The notes under the pieces are model-generated. The model saw only the letters and a list, made by a program, of their open reading frames with translations, did not search any database and was not told where the DNA came from. Position numbers and translations under genes: made by a program. A stretch of 36,438 nucleotides of DNA from Sulfurovum sp. (GTDB taxonomy: Bacteria > Campylobacterota > Campylobacteria > Campylobacterales > Sulfurovaceae), in NCBI GenBank assembly GCA_016744875.1, contig JADGDL010000020.1:1-36438 (forward strand), given 5' to 3'. Shown here piece by piece: positions 7,430-15,002 of the stretch; positions within the stretch are counted from its first letter, which is position 1; each line of letters starts with the position of its first letter.

Positions 7430-8761
7430 TCACATCGCTGGAATGTCATTGACTTTCAGTGAACCGTTTTGTAGTTCTATCTTATACACTTTTTGATTGT
7501 TGACATCTTTTGGTTGGAAAAGCATCATTGCCATTACAGCCTGAGGATGTTGTGCCACCATGGCAAAGAGTCCTTGGGAAAGGGCAATGTCAAGGTTCGC
7601 ATTGATCGCGTTGATCGCCAGCATAGGATTTTGTTGAAGTGCAGCAATATTGAGTGATTTGTCTATGTTAAACGTTGTATTCATAGAAAAACCGTCTATC
7701 GTTTGACCTTCAGTGGTTATTTTTGCTATAGAAAAATCAGATATATCCAGTTTGATACCTTGTGAGATAAGCTGTTGGAACACAGCATTCATCGCCTTTT
7801 CATCATTGACATCGATCTTTTCTAATTGTTCAAATGCTTTAATGTCAAAATTATTTGCTTTCATATTGAAAACCAATGTTTCCAGTATCGTATTTTTTTG
7901 GTCTTCTGTAATGGCTATCTTTTTTGCTTTTGTTTGTAGCGATCCTGTTGCAAGGCCGTCTTTTACAAAAGATTCAGATTTGGCATCAAGTTCATCCATT
8001 ACGATATTAAATTCTGACTTACCATCGAGTATGACTTTCTTTATACTATAATCTGTTTTATAATCATAAGTACTTTTTCCTGTTAAAATATATTGACTTG
8101 TGAGACCAGAGAGATTCATACTAAGTTCATTTGCAATATCCATACTAAAGTCTTTAAGCTCTTGTTGCATTTTGGCTATTTTGTCTTCTTTGATATCACC
8201 GGAAAAGGTAAGACTGGCAACGGTGAAATGTACTTTATCCGCGCCTTGAATGACTTCGTCAATATCTTTTACATGACCTTTAAAGCCAGTGCCCAGTTTG
8301 TTGAGTGAGAGGTGTACAAGTAAAGCTTTTTTCTCCATGATCTTTTTGAGTTGTTCGACTATCTTTTGATCTTCATCACTGAGTGCGGAGTTTGTAAGTA
8401 CAGAAGGTAGTGTCACCGGGTACATATCAAATGAGACAGCTGAGTATGCGTCTGCAAGGTATGCTACATCAACGCCAACTTGTAGTCCTTTCAGTGCTTC
8501 GATCTCTTGGGCATCAACTTTTGCCCCTTTGCTTGTAAAAAACTGTGATATCTTTTCAGGTTCATCAAAAGAGAGTATAAAATGTTCTTTTTCCTCAGAT
8601 ATTTCTCTATTTTGTACAGAAAAACCTTGCGTTTGAAGTGATACAAGTTCTTTGTTTACCTGTGCTTTCATTTCAACTTTGAGTTGTTCAGACCCTGTAC
8701 TGAAGTAGTAGAGAGATGCAATAATGATAATGCTGAGTAGCACTAATCCTAATTTTTTCAC
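7430..8761 (-). CDS. YdgA-like protein (DUF945 family), membrane-anchored
   Basis: 443 residues with an N-terminal signal anchor (MKKLGLVLLSIIIIASLYYF) and a large periplasmic part. The C-terminus, YKIELQNGSLKVNDIPAM, resembles the end of E. coli YdgA/DUF945 proteins (YK..L.nG.L.VNG...). The internal lipid-transfer-like repeats (for example VASLTFSGDIKEDKI, ISDFSIAKITTEGQTIDG) also fit that family. Function in this group is unknown. The start is GTG 8761 with AGGAT just upstream, 2 bases after the aroC stop. It is the last gene of the five-gene minus-strand operon and may be co-transcribed without a shared role. Confidence 0.75.
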   Translation of the reverse strand: MKKLGLVLLSIIIIASLYYFSTGSEQLKVEMKAQVNKELVSLQTQGFSVQNREISEEKEHFILSFDEPEKISQFFTSKGAKVDAQEIEALKGLQVGVDVAYLADAYSAVSFDMYPVTLPSVLTNSALSDEDQKIVEQLKKIMEKKALLVHLSLNKLGTGFKGHVKDIDEVIQGADKVHFTVASLTFSGDIKEDKIAKMQQELKDFSMDIANELSMNLSGLTSQYILTGKSTYDYKTDYSIKKVILDGKSEFNIVMDELDAKSESFVKDGLATGSLQTKAKKIAITEDQKNTILETLVFNMKANNFDIKAFEQLEKIDVNDEKAMNAVFQQLISQGIKLDISDFSIAKITTEGQTIDGFSMNTTFNIDKSLNIAALQQNPMLAINAINANLDIALSQGLFAMVAQHPQAVMAMMLFQPKDVNNQKVYKIELQNGSLKVNDIPAM

Positions 8762-8763
8762 TG

Positions 8764-9840
8764 TTATCCTTTATAAATATCTGTTAAATGTGACATTTTT
8801 TTACCCATGTTCAGTAGGCTCATGTCTGCCAGTGTGAGTGCCATCATCGCTTCACATACCACTGCACCACGTATGGCCACACAAGGATCATGTCTACCTT
8901 TTAAGTTACACTTGACCGCTTCATCATGCGTTGTGATCGTATCTTGTTCCTGGAAGATGGAAGGGGTTGGCTTAAAGTGTGTTTTGACAAGGATCGTATC
9001 ACCGTTTGAAATACCACCCAACATACCGCCAGAGTGGTTTGACTTGAATCCATCCAGCGTGATCTCATCATTGTTTTGACTTCCTTTGAGATGTGTGGAT
9101 GCCACACCGTCTCCTATCTCAACAGCTTTTGCAGCATTGATACCCATCATTGCTTCTGCAAGAATAGCATCAAGTTTATAGTAGAGAGGTTCACCCAGCC
9201 CAATAGGGACACCCGTTGCCGTGGTAAGCACCACGCCACCTACGGAGTCATGTTTATCTTTGGCTGTTAAAATAGCTGCTTCCTGTGCTGCTTCTGCATT
9301 AGGGTCAAGCGCATACATTTTAGAGGTTCTTGCATGTGCAAAGTCTTGTACCTCACCTTTAATACCATCTACTTCACAAAGTCCTGACTGGATACTGACC
9401 CCAAGCTCTTTTAACATCAGTTTAGCGATAGCTCCACCTGCTACGCGTGCTGCAGTTTCTCTCGCTGAAGAGCGTCCACCACCACGGTAGTCTCTAAGAC
9501 CATATTTGTGAAAGTATGTAAAGTCAGCATGTCCTGGACGAAAGAGGTCCTTGACATTTTCGTAGTCTTTTGATTTTTGGTTGGTATTGAAGATCACCAT
9601 AGCTATAGGCGTACCTGTGCTTAAGCCCTCAAAAGTACCCGAAAGTATCTCAAACTTGTCATCCTCTTTACGGCCTGTCTCAAGTTTTGATTTACCCGGT
9701 TTTCTTCTGTCAAGCTCGGACTGTATAAAATCTTCATCTATTTTAAGTCCTGCAGGCACACCGTCAAGGATACATCCTAAGGCTTTTCCGTGGGACTCAC
9801 CAAACGTAGTGAGTGTGAGTTTTTTTCCAAAGGTATTCAT
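8764..9840 (-). CDS. aroC: Chorismate synthase
   Basis: Last step of the shikimate pathway: 5-enolpyruvylshikimate-3-phosphate to chorismate, using reduced FMN. The family signatures are GESHGKALGCILDGVPAGL near the N-terminus, RPGHADFTYFHKYGLRDYRGGGRSSARETAARVAGGA in the middle, and GRHDPCVAIRGAVVCEAMMALTLAD at the C-terminus. The 358-residue length is normal. The ATG overlaps the rnc stop (ATGA), so translation is coupled to rnc. The order rnhA-rnc-aroC is, from memory, conserved in Campylobacter. Confidence 0.98.
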   Translation of the reverse strand: MNTFGKKLTLTTFGESHGKALGCILDGVPAGLKIDEDFIQSELDRRKPGKSKLETGRKEDDKFEILSGTFEGLSTGTPIAMVIFNTNQKSKDYENVKDLFRPGHADFTYFHKYGLRDYRGGGRSSARETAARVAGGAIAKLMLKELGVSIQSGLCEVDGIKGEVQDFAHARTSKMYALDPNAEAAQEAAILTAKDKHDSVGGVVLTTATGVPIGLGEPLYYKLDAILAEAMMGINAAKAVEIGDGVASTHLKGSQNNDEITLDGFKSNHSGGMLGGISNGDTILVKTHFKPTPSIFQEQDTITTHDEAVKCNLKGRHDPCVAIRGAVVCEAMMALTLADMSLLNMGKKMSHLTDIYKG

Positions 9841-10508
9841 GCTTTTAGTTCCTTTAATGCAAGTTGGGCAGCTTTTTGCTGTGCCTCTTTTTTACTTTTT
9901 CCTTTTGCCGTTGCTATGGTCTTGTCAGATAGGACGACTGCTATGATAAACTCTTTTTTATGGTCAGGCCCGGAAGAGTCTAAAAGCTGATAATCAGGGG
10001 TCACACCATGTGTTGCCTGTGTCAATTCCTGTAGGGCAGTTTTGTAATCTTTTGAGAGAGATTGAAGGTCAATTTTAGGATGGCACTCCTCAAGAAGTTT
10101 GATAGAGATATCTCTAGCCACTTCCAGACCGGCTTCAAGATAGACAGCACCGATGATAGCTTCAAAGGCATTTGAAAGTAAAGAAGGTTTGTCCCGGCCA
10201 TTGTTATTTTCTTCTGCTAATGAGAGAAAAATGTAAGAGCCAAGTTTAAGTTCTCTTGCTAAAAGTGTAAACCCACTTTCATTAACAAGAGAAGCACGTA
10301 TCTTTGATAATATCCCTTCATTTGACTTTGGAAATTTAGAAAAGAGATACTCTCCTACGATAAGGTCAAGTACTGCATCTCCTAAAAATTCAAGCCGCTC
10401 ATTATTGTAAGGCTTTTTATTACTTTTGTGTGTCAAAGCCTCAATAATCAATTGCTTGTCTTTAAATGTATAGTTCAGTCGTTTTTCTAATTGACTGTAG
10501 TCGTTCAT
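9837..10508 (-). CDS. rnc: Ribonuclease III
   Basis: Double-strand RNA endonuclease for rRNA and mRNA processing. The N-terminal nuclease domain has ERLEFLGDAVLD (E40, D44) and E64 in NEGILSKIRASLV. In the second signature, SLLSNAFEAIIGAVYLE, the glutamate E116 is present, but the position equivalent to E. coli D114 is Asn113 (codon AAT). The C-terminal double-strand RNA-binding domain runs from about residue 150, ending KGKSKKEAQQKAAQLALKEL. The length of 223 is normal. ATG 10508 is preceded by AGGAAT. It overlaps aroC by 4 bases and follows rnhA after 36 bases. Confidence 0.97.
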   Translation of the reverse strand: MNDYSQLEKRLNYTFKDKQLIIEALTHKSNKKPYNNERLEFLGDAVLDLIVGEYLFSKFPKSNEGILSKIRASLVNESGFTLLARELKLGSYIFLSLAEENNNGRDKPSLLSNAFEAIIGAVYLEAGLEVARDISIKLLEECHPKIDLQSLSKDYKTALQELTQATHGVTPDYQLLDSSGPDHKKEFIIAVVLSDKTIATAKGKSKKEAQQKAAQLALKELKA

Positions 10509-10544
10509 TATGCTATTCCTTTGTAAAAATTTGTAATTTGGGTT

Positions 10545-10988
10545 TTATAATGTAGCCTTTATTCTTTCGGCCTCATTACGTGCTAATTCGTCACAACGTT
10601 CATTTTCTGGATGACCGTCATGACCTCTCACCCATGTTCCATGTACAGTGTGAGGCTGGGAAGCTTCTATATATGCTTCCCACAGATCTACATTTTTGAC
10701 CTTCTTAAAGTTTTTTCGTATCCAGCCTTCAAGCCACTCATTAATGGCTTTTACGACATAAGAGCTATCTGAGATCACTTCAACATTACAGGGTTCTTTG
10801 AGGAGTTTTAATCCCTCTATCACTCCTTGGAGCTCCATTCGATTATTGGTTGTATGCACTTCAGCACCGAAGTACTCTTTACGCTTACCTTTAAATTCCA
10901 AGATGCCGCCATAGCCTCCGGGACCGGGGTTTCCAAGACTTGAACCGTCAGAGTAGAGAGTAATCTGTTTTCGGGCTTGATTTTGCAA
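10545..10988 (-). CDS. rnhA: Ribonuclease HI
   Basis: Cleaves the RNA strand of RNA/DNA hybrids. Visible are ITLYSDGSSLGNPGPGGYGGIL (first catalytic Asp), NNRMELQGVIEGL (Glu), VISDSSYVVKAI (Asp), and the C-terminal GHDGHPENERCDELA (His and last Asp), so all catalytic residues are in place. I prefer TTG 10988 (147 residues) because GAGGA lies just upstream. Another TTG at 11000 would give 151 residues. No ATG exists near the domain edge. Either start lies inside the end of the TPR gene, overlapping it by 41-53 bases. Confidence 0.95.
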   Translation of the reverse strand: MQNQARKQITLYSDGSSLGNPGPGGYGGILEFKGKRKEYFGAEVHTTNNRMELQGVIEGLKLLKEPCNVEVISDSSYVVKAINEWLEGWIRKNFKKVKNVDLWEAYIEASQPHTVHGTWVRGHDGHPENERCDELARNEAERIKATL

Positions 10989-11991
10989 TTTTTTCCTCAA
11001 CTTTTACAGAGTTTATGGCCATACAGTTTGGACAGCGTTTAAATGAAGCAGGAAAACTCTGTTTACATTTTTGACAAAGATAGGAGAAAAGAAGGTCTCC
11101 TTCTTCAAAATTGTTTTCCCTTGCTTTAGCCAACATGTCCAGACTAAAGATACCACTTTTGTACATCGGTTTCCGTAGGTATCCTTTTGCATAGTAAAGC
11201 GTGTGCAGCTTCTCATTGGATGCGATTATATCTAAATCGAGTTGTGAATTTGGTAAGTACCATAGTACATCCAAGAGCTCTTTTATGCGATCCGGATCGA
11301 TATGCTCCCATGCACTTTTTGTATCGAAGTGTAAGAGTGCTTTGATGATATGCCTATAAAGAGATGGCTCGATCTCAAGTAATTCAGTGAGCCTGCTTAC
11401 TTTCGTTTCAATATCCAATGTTTTATTGGAGAGCAGCTCTGAAAAATCGAGAAATCTTTCAAGTGTAGAGGTGTCTTCTCCCTGTATCTTCAGCGGTTCG
11501 AGTATCTCTTTGGCTTTTGTATAGTTATGCATTGTTTCATACACGATCCCAAGTTCATAAAGTACTTGAGTATTACGAGGTTTTTTACGTAAGATCTCGA
11601 TATAAATGGACCTTGCACGCTCCAAAAAACCGGCATGAAGGTAGGTATTCCCCAAACGTTCCATAAGTTCAGCCTCTCCTGTTTCAGGAGTAACATGTTT
11701 GATGAGATAGAGATAAAGACTAATGGATTTTGGATATTCCCCTGCATTTTCAAAGGCTTTAGCAAGAAGGGTCAACGGTTTGAACATATTGGGTTCAAAA
11801 GGCATTTCAGAGGTGTCAAGCGCACACTCAGCAGAGTCAAACTTTTCTAAAAACTTAAGAAGGTTCCCTTCCTCTCTTTGTTGGCTGTAGAGTCCCCAAC
11901 CATGTGTAACCAAAGCGATAATAAGGCTAATGACAATGATGAGTAAAACACTGAAAAGAGGGTCATCATAGGATGGTAATATATATTCCAA
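10948..11991 (-). CDS. LapB-like membrane-anchored TPR protein with zinc-ribbon tail
   Basis: 347 residues: one N-terminal transmembrane helix (about 12-32, LFSVLLIIVISLIIALVTHGW), a run of TPR repeats (for example AELMERLGNTYLHAGFLERARSIYIEIL and TQVLYELGIVYETMHNYTKAKEIL), and a C-terminal metal-binding knuckle pair CQKC...CPNC. This is the layout of LapB/YciM, which in Enterobacteria helps FtsH control LpxC and LPS synthesis. Sequence identity to LapB cannot be judged here, so the role is inference. The start is TTG 11991 with AAGGA 5-6 bases upstream. It leads the operon continuing into rnhA-rnc-aroC. Confidence 0.75.
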   Translation of the reverse strand: MEYILPSYDDPLFSVLLIIVISLIIALVTHGWGLYSQQREEGNLLKFLEKFDSAECALDTSEMPFEPNMFKPLTLLAKAFENAGEYPKSISLYLYLIKHVTPETGEAELMERLGNTYLHAGFLERARSIYIEILRKKPRNTQVLYELGIVYETMHNYTKAKEILEPLKIQGEDTSTLERFLDFSELLSNKTLDIETKVSRLTELLEIEPSLYRHIIKALLHFDTKSAWEHIDPDRIKELLDVLWYLPNSQLDLDIIASNEKLHTLYYAKGYLRKPMYKSGIFSLDMLAKARENNFEEGDLLFSYLCQKCKQSFPASFKRCPNCMAINSVKVEEKIAKSSPKTDYSLL

Positions 11992-12019
11992 AATTGTCCT
12001 TATTCTATTTTCTATGTAG

Positions 12020-12041
12020 ATTATATCTAATTAGATATAAT
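12020..12041. promoter_or_regulatory. Perfect 22-bp palindrome forming a divergent promoter pair
   Basis: The arms ATTATATCTAA (12020-12030) and TTAGATATAAT (12031-12041) are exact reverse complements. Each end carries TATAAT reading outward: 12036-12041 on plus toward dnaG, and 12025-12020 on minus toward the TPR-rnhA-rnc-aroC operon. Expected transcript starts are near 12048 (exactly the dnaG ATG) and near 12013 (22-base leader with AAGGA before TTG 11991). The same palindrome could also bind a dimeric regulator. Confidence 0.65.
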
Positions 12042-12047
12042 GTTGAA

Positions 12048-13706
12048 ATGATAGATAACGCCTCGATAGAATCTTTAAAAAACAGTATTGATATAGTAGA
12101 TGTAATAGGTGGGTTTATAGAACTGCGTAAAGCGGGTGCAAACTATAAAGCAAACTGTCCTTTTCATGGTGAAAAAACACCCTCTTTTGTGGTGAGTCCA
12201 AGTAAGCAGATCTACCATTGTTTTGGATGTGGCGTAGGGGGAGACAGTATCAAGTTCGTGATGGAACTTGAAAAACTCTCTTATCCTGAAGCTATCGAAA
12301 AACTGGCTTCCATGCACAACTTTTCACTCACTTACACCAAAGGAAGTTCAGACTATTCCGATGCAAAGCGTGTCCTTGAGGCCATAGGCCAATGGTATAC
12401 GAAAAATCTCAATCGTAATGAAACAGCGATGAAGTATCTGCTGGACAGAGGCGTATCTCAAAGCTCTATAGAGAACTTTGAGATCGGGTATGTGCCAAGC
12501 GGACAGGAGGTCATGGGTTTTTTACAAAGTGCTCTGCTCCCTTTACCCAAAGCCGCAGAAGCAGGTGTCATCGCACAGAGTGAAAATGGACAGGGGTATT
12601 ATGCACGTTTGGTAGAGCGGATCACTTTCCCTATCTACTCTGCTTCTGCCTCCATCGTTGGTTTTGGTGGAAGAACGATCAGCAACCATCCTGCAAAGTA
12701 TATTAACTCTCCCCAAACGAAACTTTTTAACAAGTCACGCCTTTTGTATGGATATCATATGGCAAAAGAGAGCATCTATAAAAATAAAAAGATCATCATT
12801 TGTGAAGGGTACCTGGATGTGGTGATGTTTCATCAGGCAGGATTTAAAGAGGCTGTCGCAGGTATGGGTACGGCACTTACAACAGAACATTTACCTATGC
12901 TTAGAAAAGGTGACCCAAAAGTTATCCTGGCCTATGATGGAGACAAAGCAGGAGTGGCAGCTGCACTTAAGGCTGCACAGATGTTGTCGGTTGCGGGTTT
13001 TGACGGAGGTGTGGTACTTTTTCCTGATGGACAGGACCCTGCCGATCTTATAGCAAAAGGGCAGAGTGAGAATGTGGCCAAGTTACTTCGTGAAGCCAAA
13101 CCGCTTATTCCTTTTGTTTTGGAGCAAATTGTTTCACTGTATGATCTCAAAGACCCCAGAGCCAAAGAAGCAGCTTTTGGAGCAGTGAAACAGTACATAG
13201 ATACCTTAACACCTATTATCAAAGATGCCTATATCCCAACAGCAGCAACACTGCTTGGCCTTTCCCCTTCATTTTTTGGGAAAGGGGCAAAGCCTGAGGT
13301 TGCCAGAGAGAACTTTTCACAAAAGAGAGATGATGTTGCACAATTGAGCATTTTAAAAACACTCATCGAACAACCCTCTCTTATAGATAATGTACTCTCT
13401 GTGATAGATGTAGATATGTTTGGTGGATATGCAGGACTTTTTTCGGCACTTATACAAGGGGAGAGTGAACATCCAGGTTTGGTAGGGTTGAGTGTGGATG
13501 ACAACTTTGCTGTAATGGATGAATCCGAACTTAATAACGCACTGCGTAATTTCCTTATCAAACACTATGATATCAAGTTAAAAAGTATTGCATCCTCTCA
13601 ACAAATTCCTTTTGAGAAGAAAAGTTTTCTCATTCGTAAGATTAGAACAGATATAATCCCAAGATTAAAAAAAGGTGAACTGGTCGCATACGATCCTTCA
13701 CTATAA
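12048..13706 (+). CDS. dnaG: DNA primase
   Basis: Makes RNA primers for replication. Counting from ATG 12048 (552 residues): CHC2 zinc finger with C37, H40, C58 and C61; catalytic core with VGFGGRTI; TOPRIM acid motif IICEGYLDVV followed by LAYDGDKAG; then a C-terminal helicase-binding-type region of about 130 residues. I start at 12048 because the N-terminus (MIDNASIESLKNSIDIVDVIGGFIELRKAG) is typical DnaG. The open frame extends upstream to 11973, but those codons would cover the promoter. No Shine-Dalgarno is seen, and TATAAT ends 7 bases before the ATG. Confidence 0.96.
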   Translation: MIDNASIESLKNSIDIVDVIGGFIELRKAGANYKANCPFHGEKTPSFVVSPSKQIYHCFGCGVGGDSIKFVMELEKLSYPEAIEKLASMHNFSLTYTKGSSDYSDAKRVLEAIGQWYTKNLNRNETAMKYLLDRGVSQSSIENFEIGYVPSGQEVMGFLQSALLPLPKAAEAGVIAQSENGQGYYARLVERITFPIYSASASIVGFGGRTISNHPAKYINSPQTKLFNKSRLLYGYHMAKESIYKNKKIIICEGYLDVVMFHQAGFKEAVAGMGTALTTEHLPMLRKGDPKVILAYDGDKAGVAAALKAAQMLSVAGFDGGVVLFPDGQDPADLIAKGQSENVAKLLREAKPLIPFVLEQIVSLYDLKDPRAKEAAFGAVKQYIDTLTPIIKDAYIPTAATLLGLSPSFFGKGAKPEVARENFSQKRDDVAQLSILKTLIEQPSLIDNVLSVIDVDMFGGYAGLFSALIQGESEHPGLVGLSVDDNFAVMDESELNNALRNFLIKHYDIKLKSIASSQQIPFEKKSFLIRKIRTDIIPRLKKGELVAYDPSL

Positions 13707-13722
13707 ACTTCAAGGAAATAAA

Positions 13723-14004
13723 ATGGCAACAGCATCAGCAAGACATATATTGGTAAATGATGAAGCGTTCTGTAATGAACTAAAAGAAAAGATAAATTCA
13801 GGTGAGATCACTTTTGCACAAGCTGCGCAAGAAAACTCTACTTGTCCATCAGGTGCAAACGGTGGAGAACTGGGTACATTTGGTCAAGGTCAAATGGTAC
13901 CGGAATTTGACAAAGTAGTATTTAACGATGAGGTAGGTGTGGTTCACGGACCGGTACAGACACAGTTTGGTTACCACCTTCTTGAAATAACAGAACGTTC
14001 ATAA
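13723..14004 (+). CDS. Parvulin-type peptidyl-prolyl isomerase (PpiC-like)
   Basis: A 93-residue single-domain parvulin that isomerises peptide bonds before proline. Motifs are ARHILV, then FAQAAQENSTCPSGANGGELGTFGQGQMVPEFDKVVF, and VQTQFGYHLLEI, which follow E. coli PpiC closely (92 residues). It has no signal peptide, so it is cytoplasmic. ATG 13723 has CAAGGA 8 bases upstream; the frame opens earlier at 13675, but this lies inside dnaG. The 16-base gap suggests co-transcription with dnaG. Confidence 0.93.
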   Translation: MATASARHILVNDEAFCNELKEKINSGEITFAQAAQENSTCPSGANGGELGTFGQGQMVPEFDKVVFNDEVGVVHGPVQTQFGYHLLEITERS

Positions 14005-14010
14005 AACTTC

Positions 14011-14029
14011 GAGGTGGGTTCCCCGCCTC
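14011..14029 (+). terminator. GC-rich hairpin after the parvulin gene
   Basis: GAGGTGGG (14011-14018) pairs with CCCGCCTC (14022-14029) around the loop TTC, with one T-G wobble. It starts 6 bases after the stop codon and ends 9 bases before the tRNA-Ala. The following ACTCTATTT is only weakly T-rich, so it may be a terminator for dnaG-ppiC or a processing signal in a tRNA read-through transcript. Confidence 0.55.
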
Positions 14030-14038
14030 ACTCTATTT

Positions 14039-14114
14039 GGGGAATTAGCTCAGCTGGGAGAGCGCTTCGCTGGCAGCGAAGAGGTCGACGGTTCGATCCC
14101 GTTATTCTCCACCA
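14039..14114 (+). tRNA. tRNA-Ala (anticodon GGC)
   Basis: A 76-base cloverleaf: acceptor GGGGAAT pairs with ATTCTCC (one G-U), the D-arm is GCTC...GAGC, and the anticodon stem CTTCG/CGAAG surrounds loop CTGGCAG, giving anticodon GGC. The T-arm is GACGG TTCGATC CCGTT. The discriminator is A, and the CCA end is encoded at 14112-14114. It decodes GCC and GCU. Confidence 0.97.
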
Positions 14115-14291
14115 ATCAATAATCTAACACATTCAATATACCCAGAGTAGCCCCTCCATAAATACTGCATTTAAATTAATATTACAGTCTAACTTATTTT
14201 GTATAGAAAAATCTAAAAGATGAAAGAGTCAAAAGATAAGAGAGGATAAGGAGATAAAAAGTTTGACATTAATAGTTGCATATTTACACTG

Positions 14292-14306
14292 CTCGGACAA
14301 GAATGT
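14292..14306 (+). repeat. CTCGGACAAG motif, copy A
   Basis: CTCGGACAAGAATGT; the second copy at 14622-14637 reads CTCGGACAAGCAATGT (one inserted C). The two copies lie on either side of the small membrane-protein gene, in the same orientation. Weaker similarity continues for about 20 bases (CTCACTGGTGTGG versus CTTAGTGGGAG). Confidence 0.4.
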
Positions 14307-14369
14307 AAACCTCACTGGTGTGGAGGGTGAAAAGATATACATTAACAGGAGATACATTACTCTTAAAAG

Positions 14370-14378
14370 TGCTATAAT
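14370..14378 (+). promoter_or_regulatory. Extended -10 promoter for the small membrane protein
   Basis: TGCTATAAT, an exact TGnTATAAT match. Expected transcription start is near 14385, giving a leader of about 23 bases that contains GAGGAAAAG ahead of ATG 14408. Confidence 0.6.
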
Positions 14379-14407
14379 TATGTATTAATGAATAGAGGAA
14401 AAGAAAG

Positions 14408-14605
14408 ATGGTTAAATTTTTTATAGCAGTGATCTTACTGGTTCAATTTGATTTAGGTATGTGGTGGTGGATAGCTTTTGTGGTTGCGTGTATTGTAGAT
14501 ATAATCTTTTTGAAAGCATCAGACGACACTATGAATTCCCTTACACGTAATCAGCAGATAATAGAAAATGAAATACTGAACTTAAAAGATGGTAATAAAA
14601 AATAA
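14408..14605 (+). CDS. Small hypothetical membrane protein
   Basis: 65 residues that I do not recognise. The first half is hydrophobic, forming one or two helices (FFIAVILLVQFDLGMWWWIAFVVACIVDIIFL) with a WWW core. The second half is polar and predicted helical (NSLTRNQQIIENEILNLKDGNKK), possibly a short coiled coil on the cytoplasmic side. A strong extended -10 and a GAGGAAAAG ribosome binding site make it likely to be expressed. It stands alone between tRNA-Ala and the minus-strand genes. Confidence 0.6.
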   Translation: MVKFFIAVILLVQFDLGMWWWIAFVVACIVDIIFLKASDDTMNSLTRNQQIIENEILNLKDGNKK

Positions 14606-14806
14606 TTTAATATCTTCATTCCTCGGACAAGCAATGTTTGCCAAACTTAGTGGGAGTATGTCTTAAAAATATCAAAGTGTAAGTTTCCAGAGTGTAACTG
14701 TTGATACGTAGTCCACTCCATTCTTTTTAATTACCTACGTACCAAAAAAGAATACAGATTGTACTTCACTTAGTATTCCTTTGCACTCTGTACGGCCTTG
14801 TTTTTT
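14606..14806. other. Intergenic region, no gene seen
   Basis: Holds the second CTCGGACAAG motif (14622-14637) and an AT-rich inverted repeat, ATTCTTTTT (14720-14728) with AAAAAGAAT (14745-14753), loop 16 bases. The latter might end minus-strand transcription coming from the acyl-CoA synthetase side. Nothing else is recognisable. Confidence 0.4.
14622..14637 (+). repeat. CTCGGACAAG motif, copy B
   Basis: CTCGGACAAGCAATGT, 330 bases downstream of copy A and in the same orientation. It is followed by the small self-complementary stretch GTTTGCCAAAC (14636-14646). Confidence 0.4.
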
Positions 14807-14974
14807 TCATGCAGTTAAAATGGCCTTGTACGACCCTTTTTGTATATCACTAGCAGCATCATCATATAGTTCAAAATACTTTCCGTTCATCTCCATAGCT
14901 TCTGAACACTCCTTAACATTACTACTCACTGCCAAATTTGAAGCCAGAATAGCCCCTATTAATATTTTTTTCAT
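14807..14974 (-). CDS. Candidate small exported protein (55 residues)
   Basis: Not recognised. The frame from ATG 14974 begins with a signal-peptide-like segment (MKKILIGAILASNLAVSSNV), then KECSEAMEMNGKYFELYDDAASDIQKGSYKAILTA and a TGA at 14807-14809. TTGGAA lies just before the ATG. It starts 29 bases after the acyl-CoA synthetase stop on the same strand, so it may share that transcript. In another frame past the stop region, LHEKNKAVQSAKEY followed by TAA could be read; the gene may therefore be a frameshifted remnant of a slightly longer protein. Confidence 0.45.
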   Translation of the reverse strand: MKKILIGAILASNLAVSSNVKECSEAMEMNGKYFELYDDAASDIQKGSYKAILTA

Positions 14975-15002
14975 TTCCAATCTTTTTTACCAATTTAATT
15001 AA

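Larger units (their letters stand above)
14115..14407. other. Intergenic region upstream of a small membrane protein
   Basis: About 290 bases without a convincing gene. It includes a lone TTGACA at 14263-14268 without a well-spaced -10, the motif CTCGGACAAG at 14292-14301 (repeated downstream, listed separately), and a good extended -10 at 14370-14378. The left half is purine-rich (AAAGATAAGAGAGGATAAGGAG) and featureless. Confidence 0.5.

Noticed and set aside
9221..9990. Several plus-strand frames of 66-121 codons across aroC and rnc
   Set aside because: All are opposite strands of well-conserved enzymes, with no promoter or family features.
14720..14753. Inverted repeat ATTCTTTTT / AAAAAGAAT as a terminator
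   Set aside because: Pure AT stem with a 16-base loop in an AT-rich gap; likely chance.
14781..15002. 73-codon plus-strand frame
   Set aside because: Low-complexity sequence without a ribosome binding site, opposite to the better-supported small exported protein on the minus strand.
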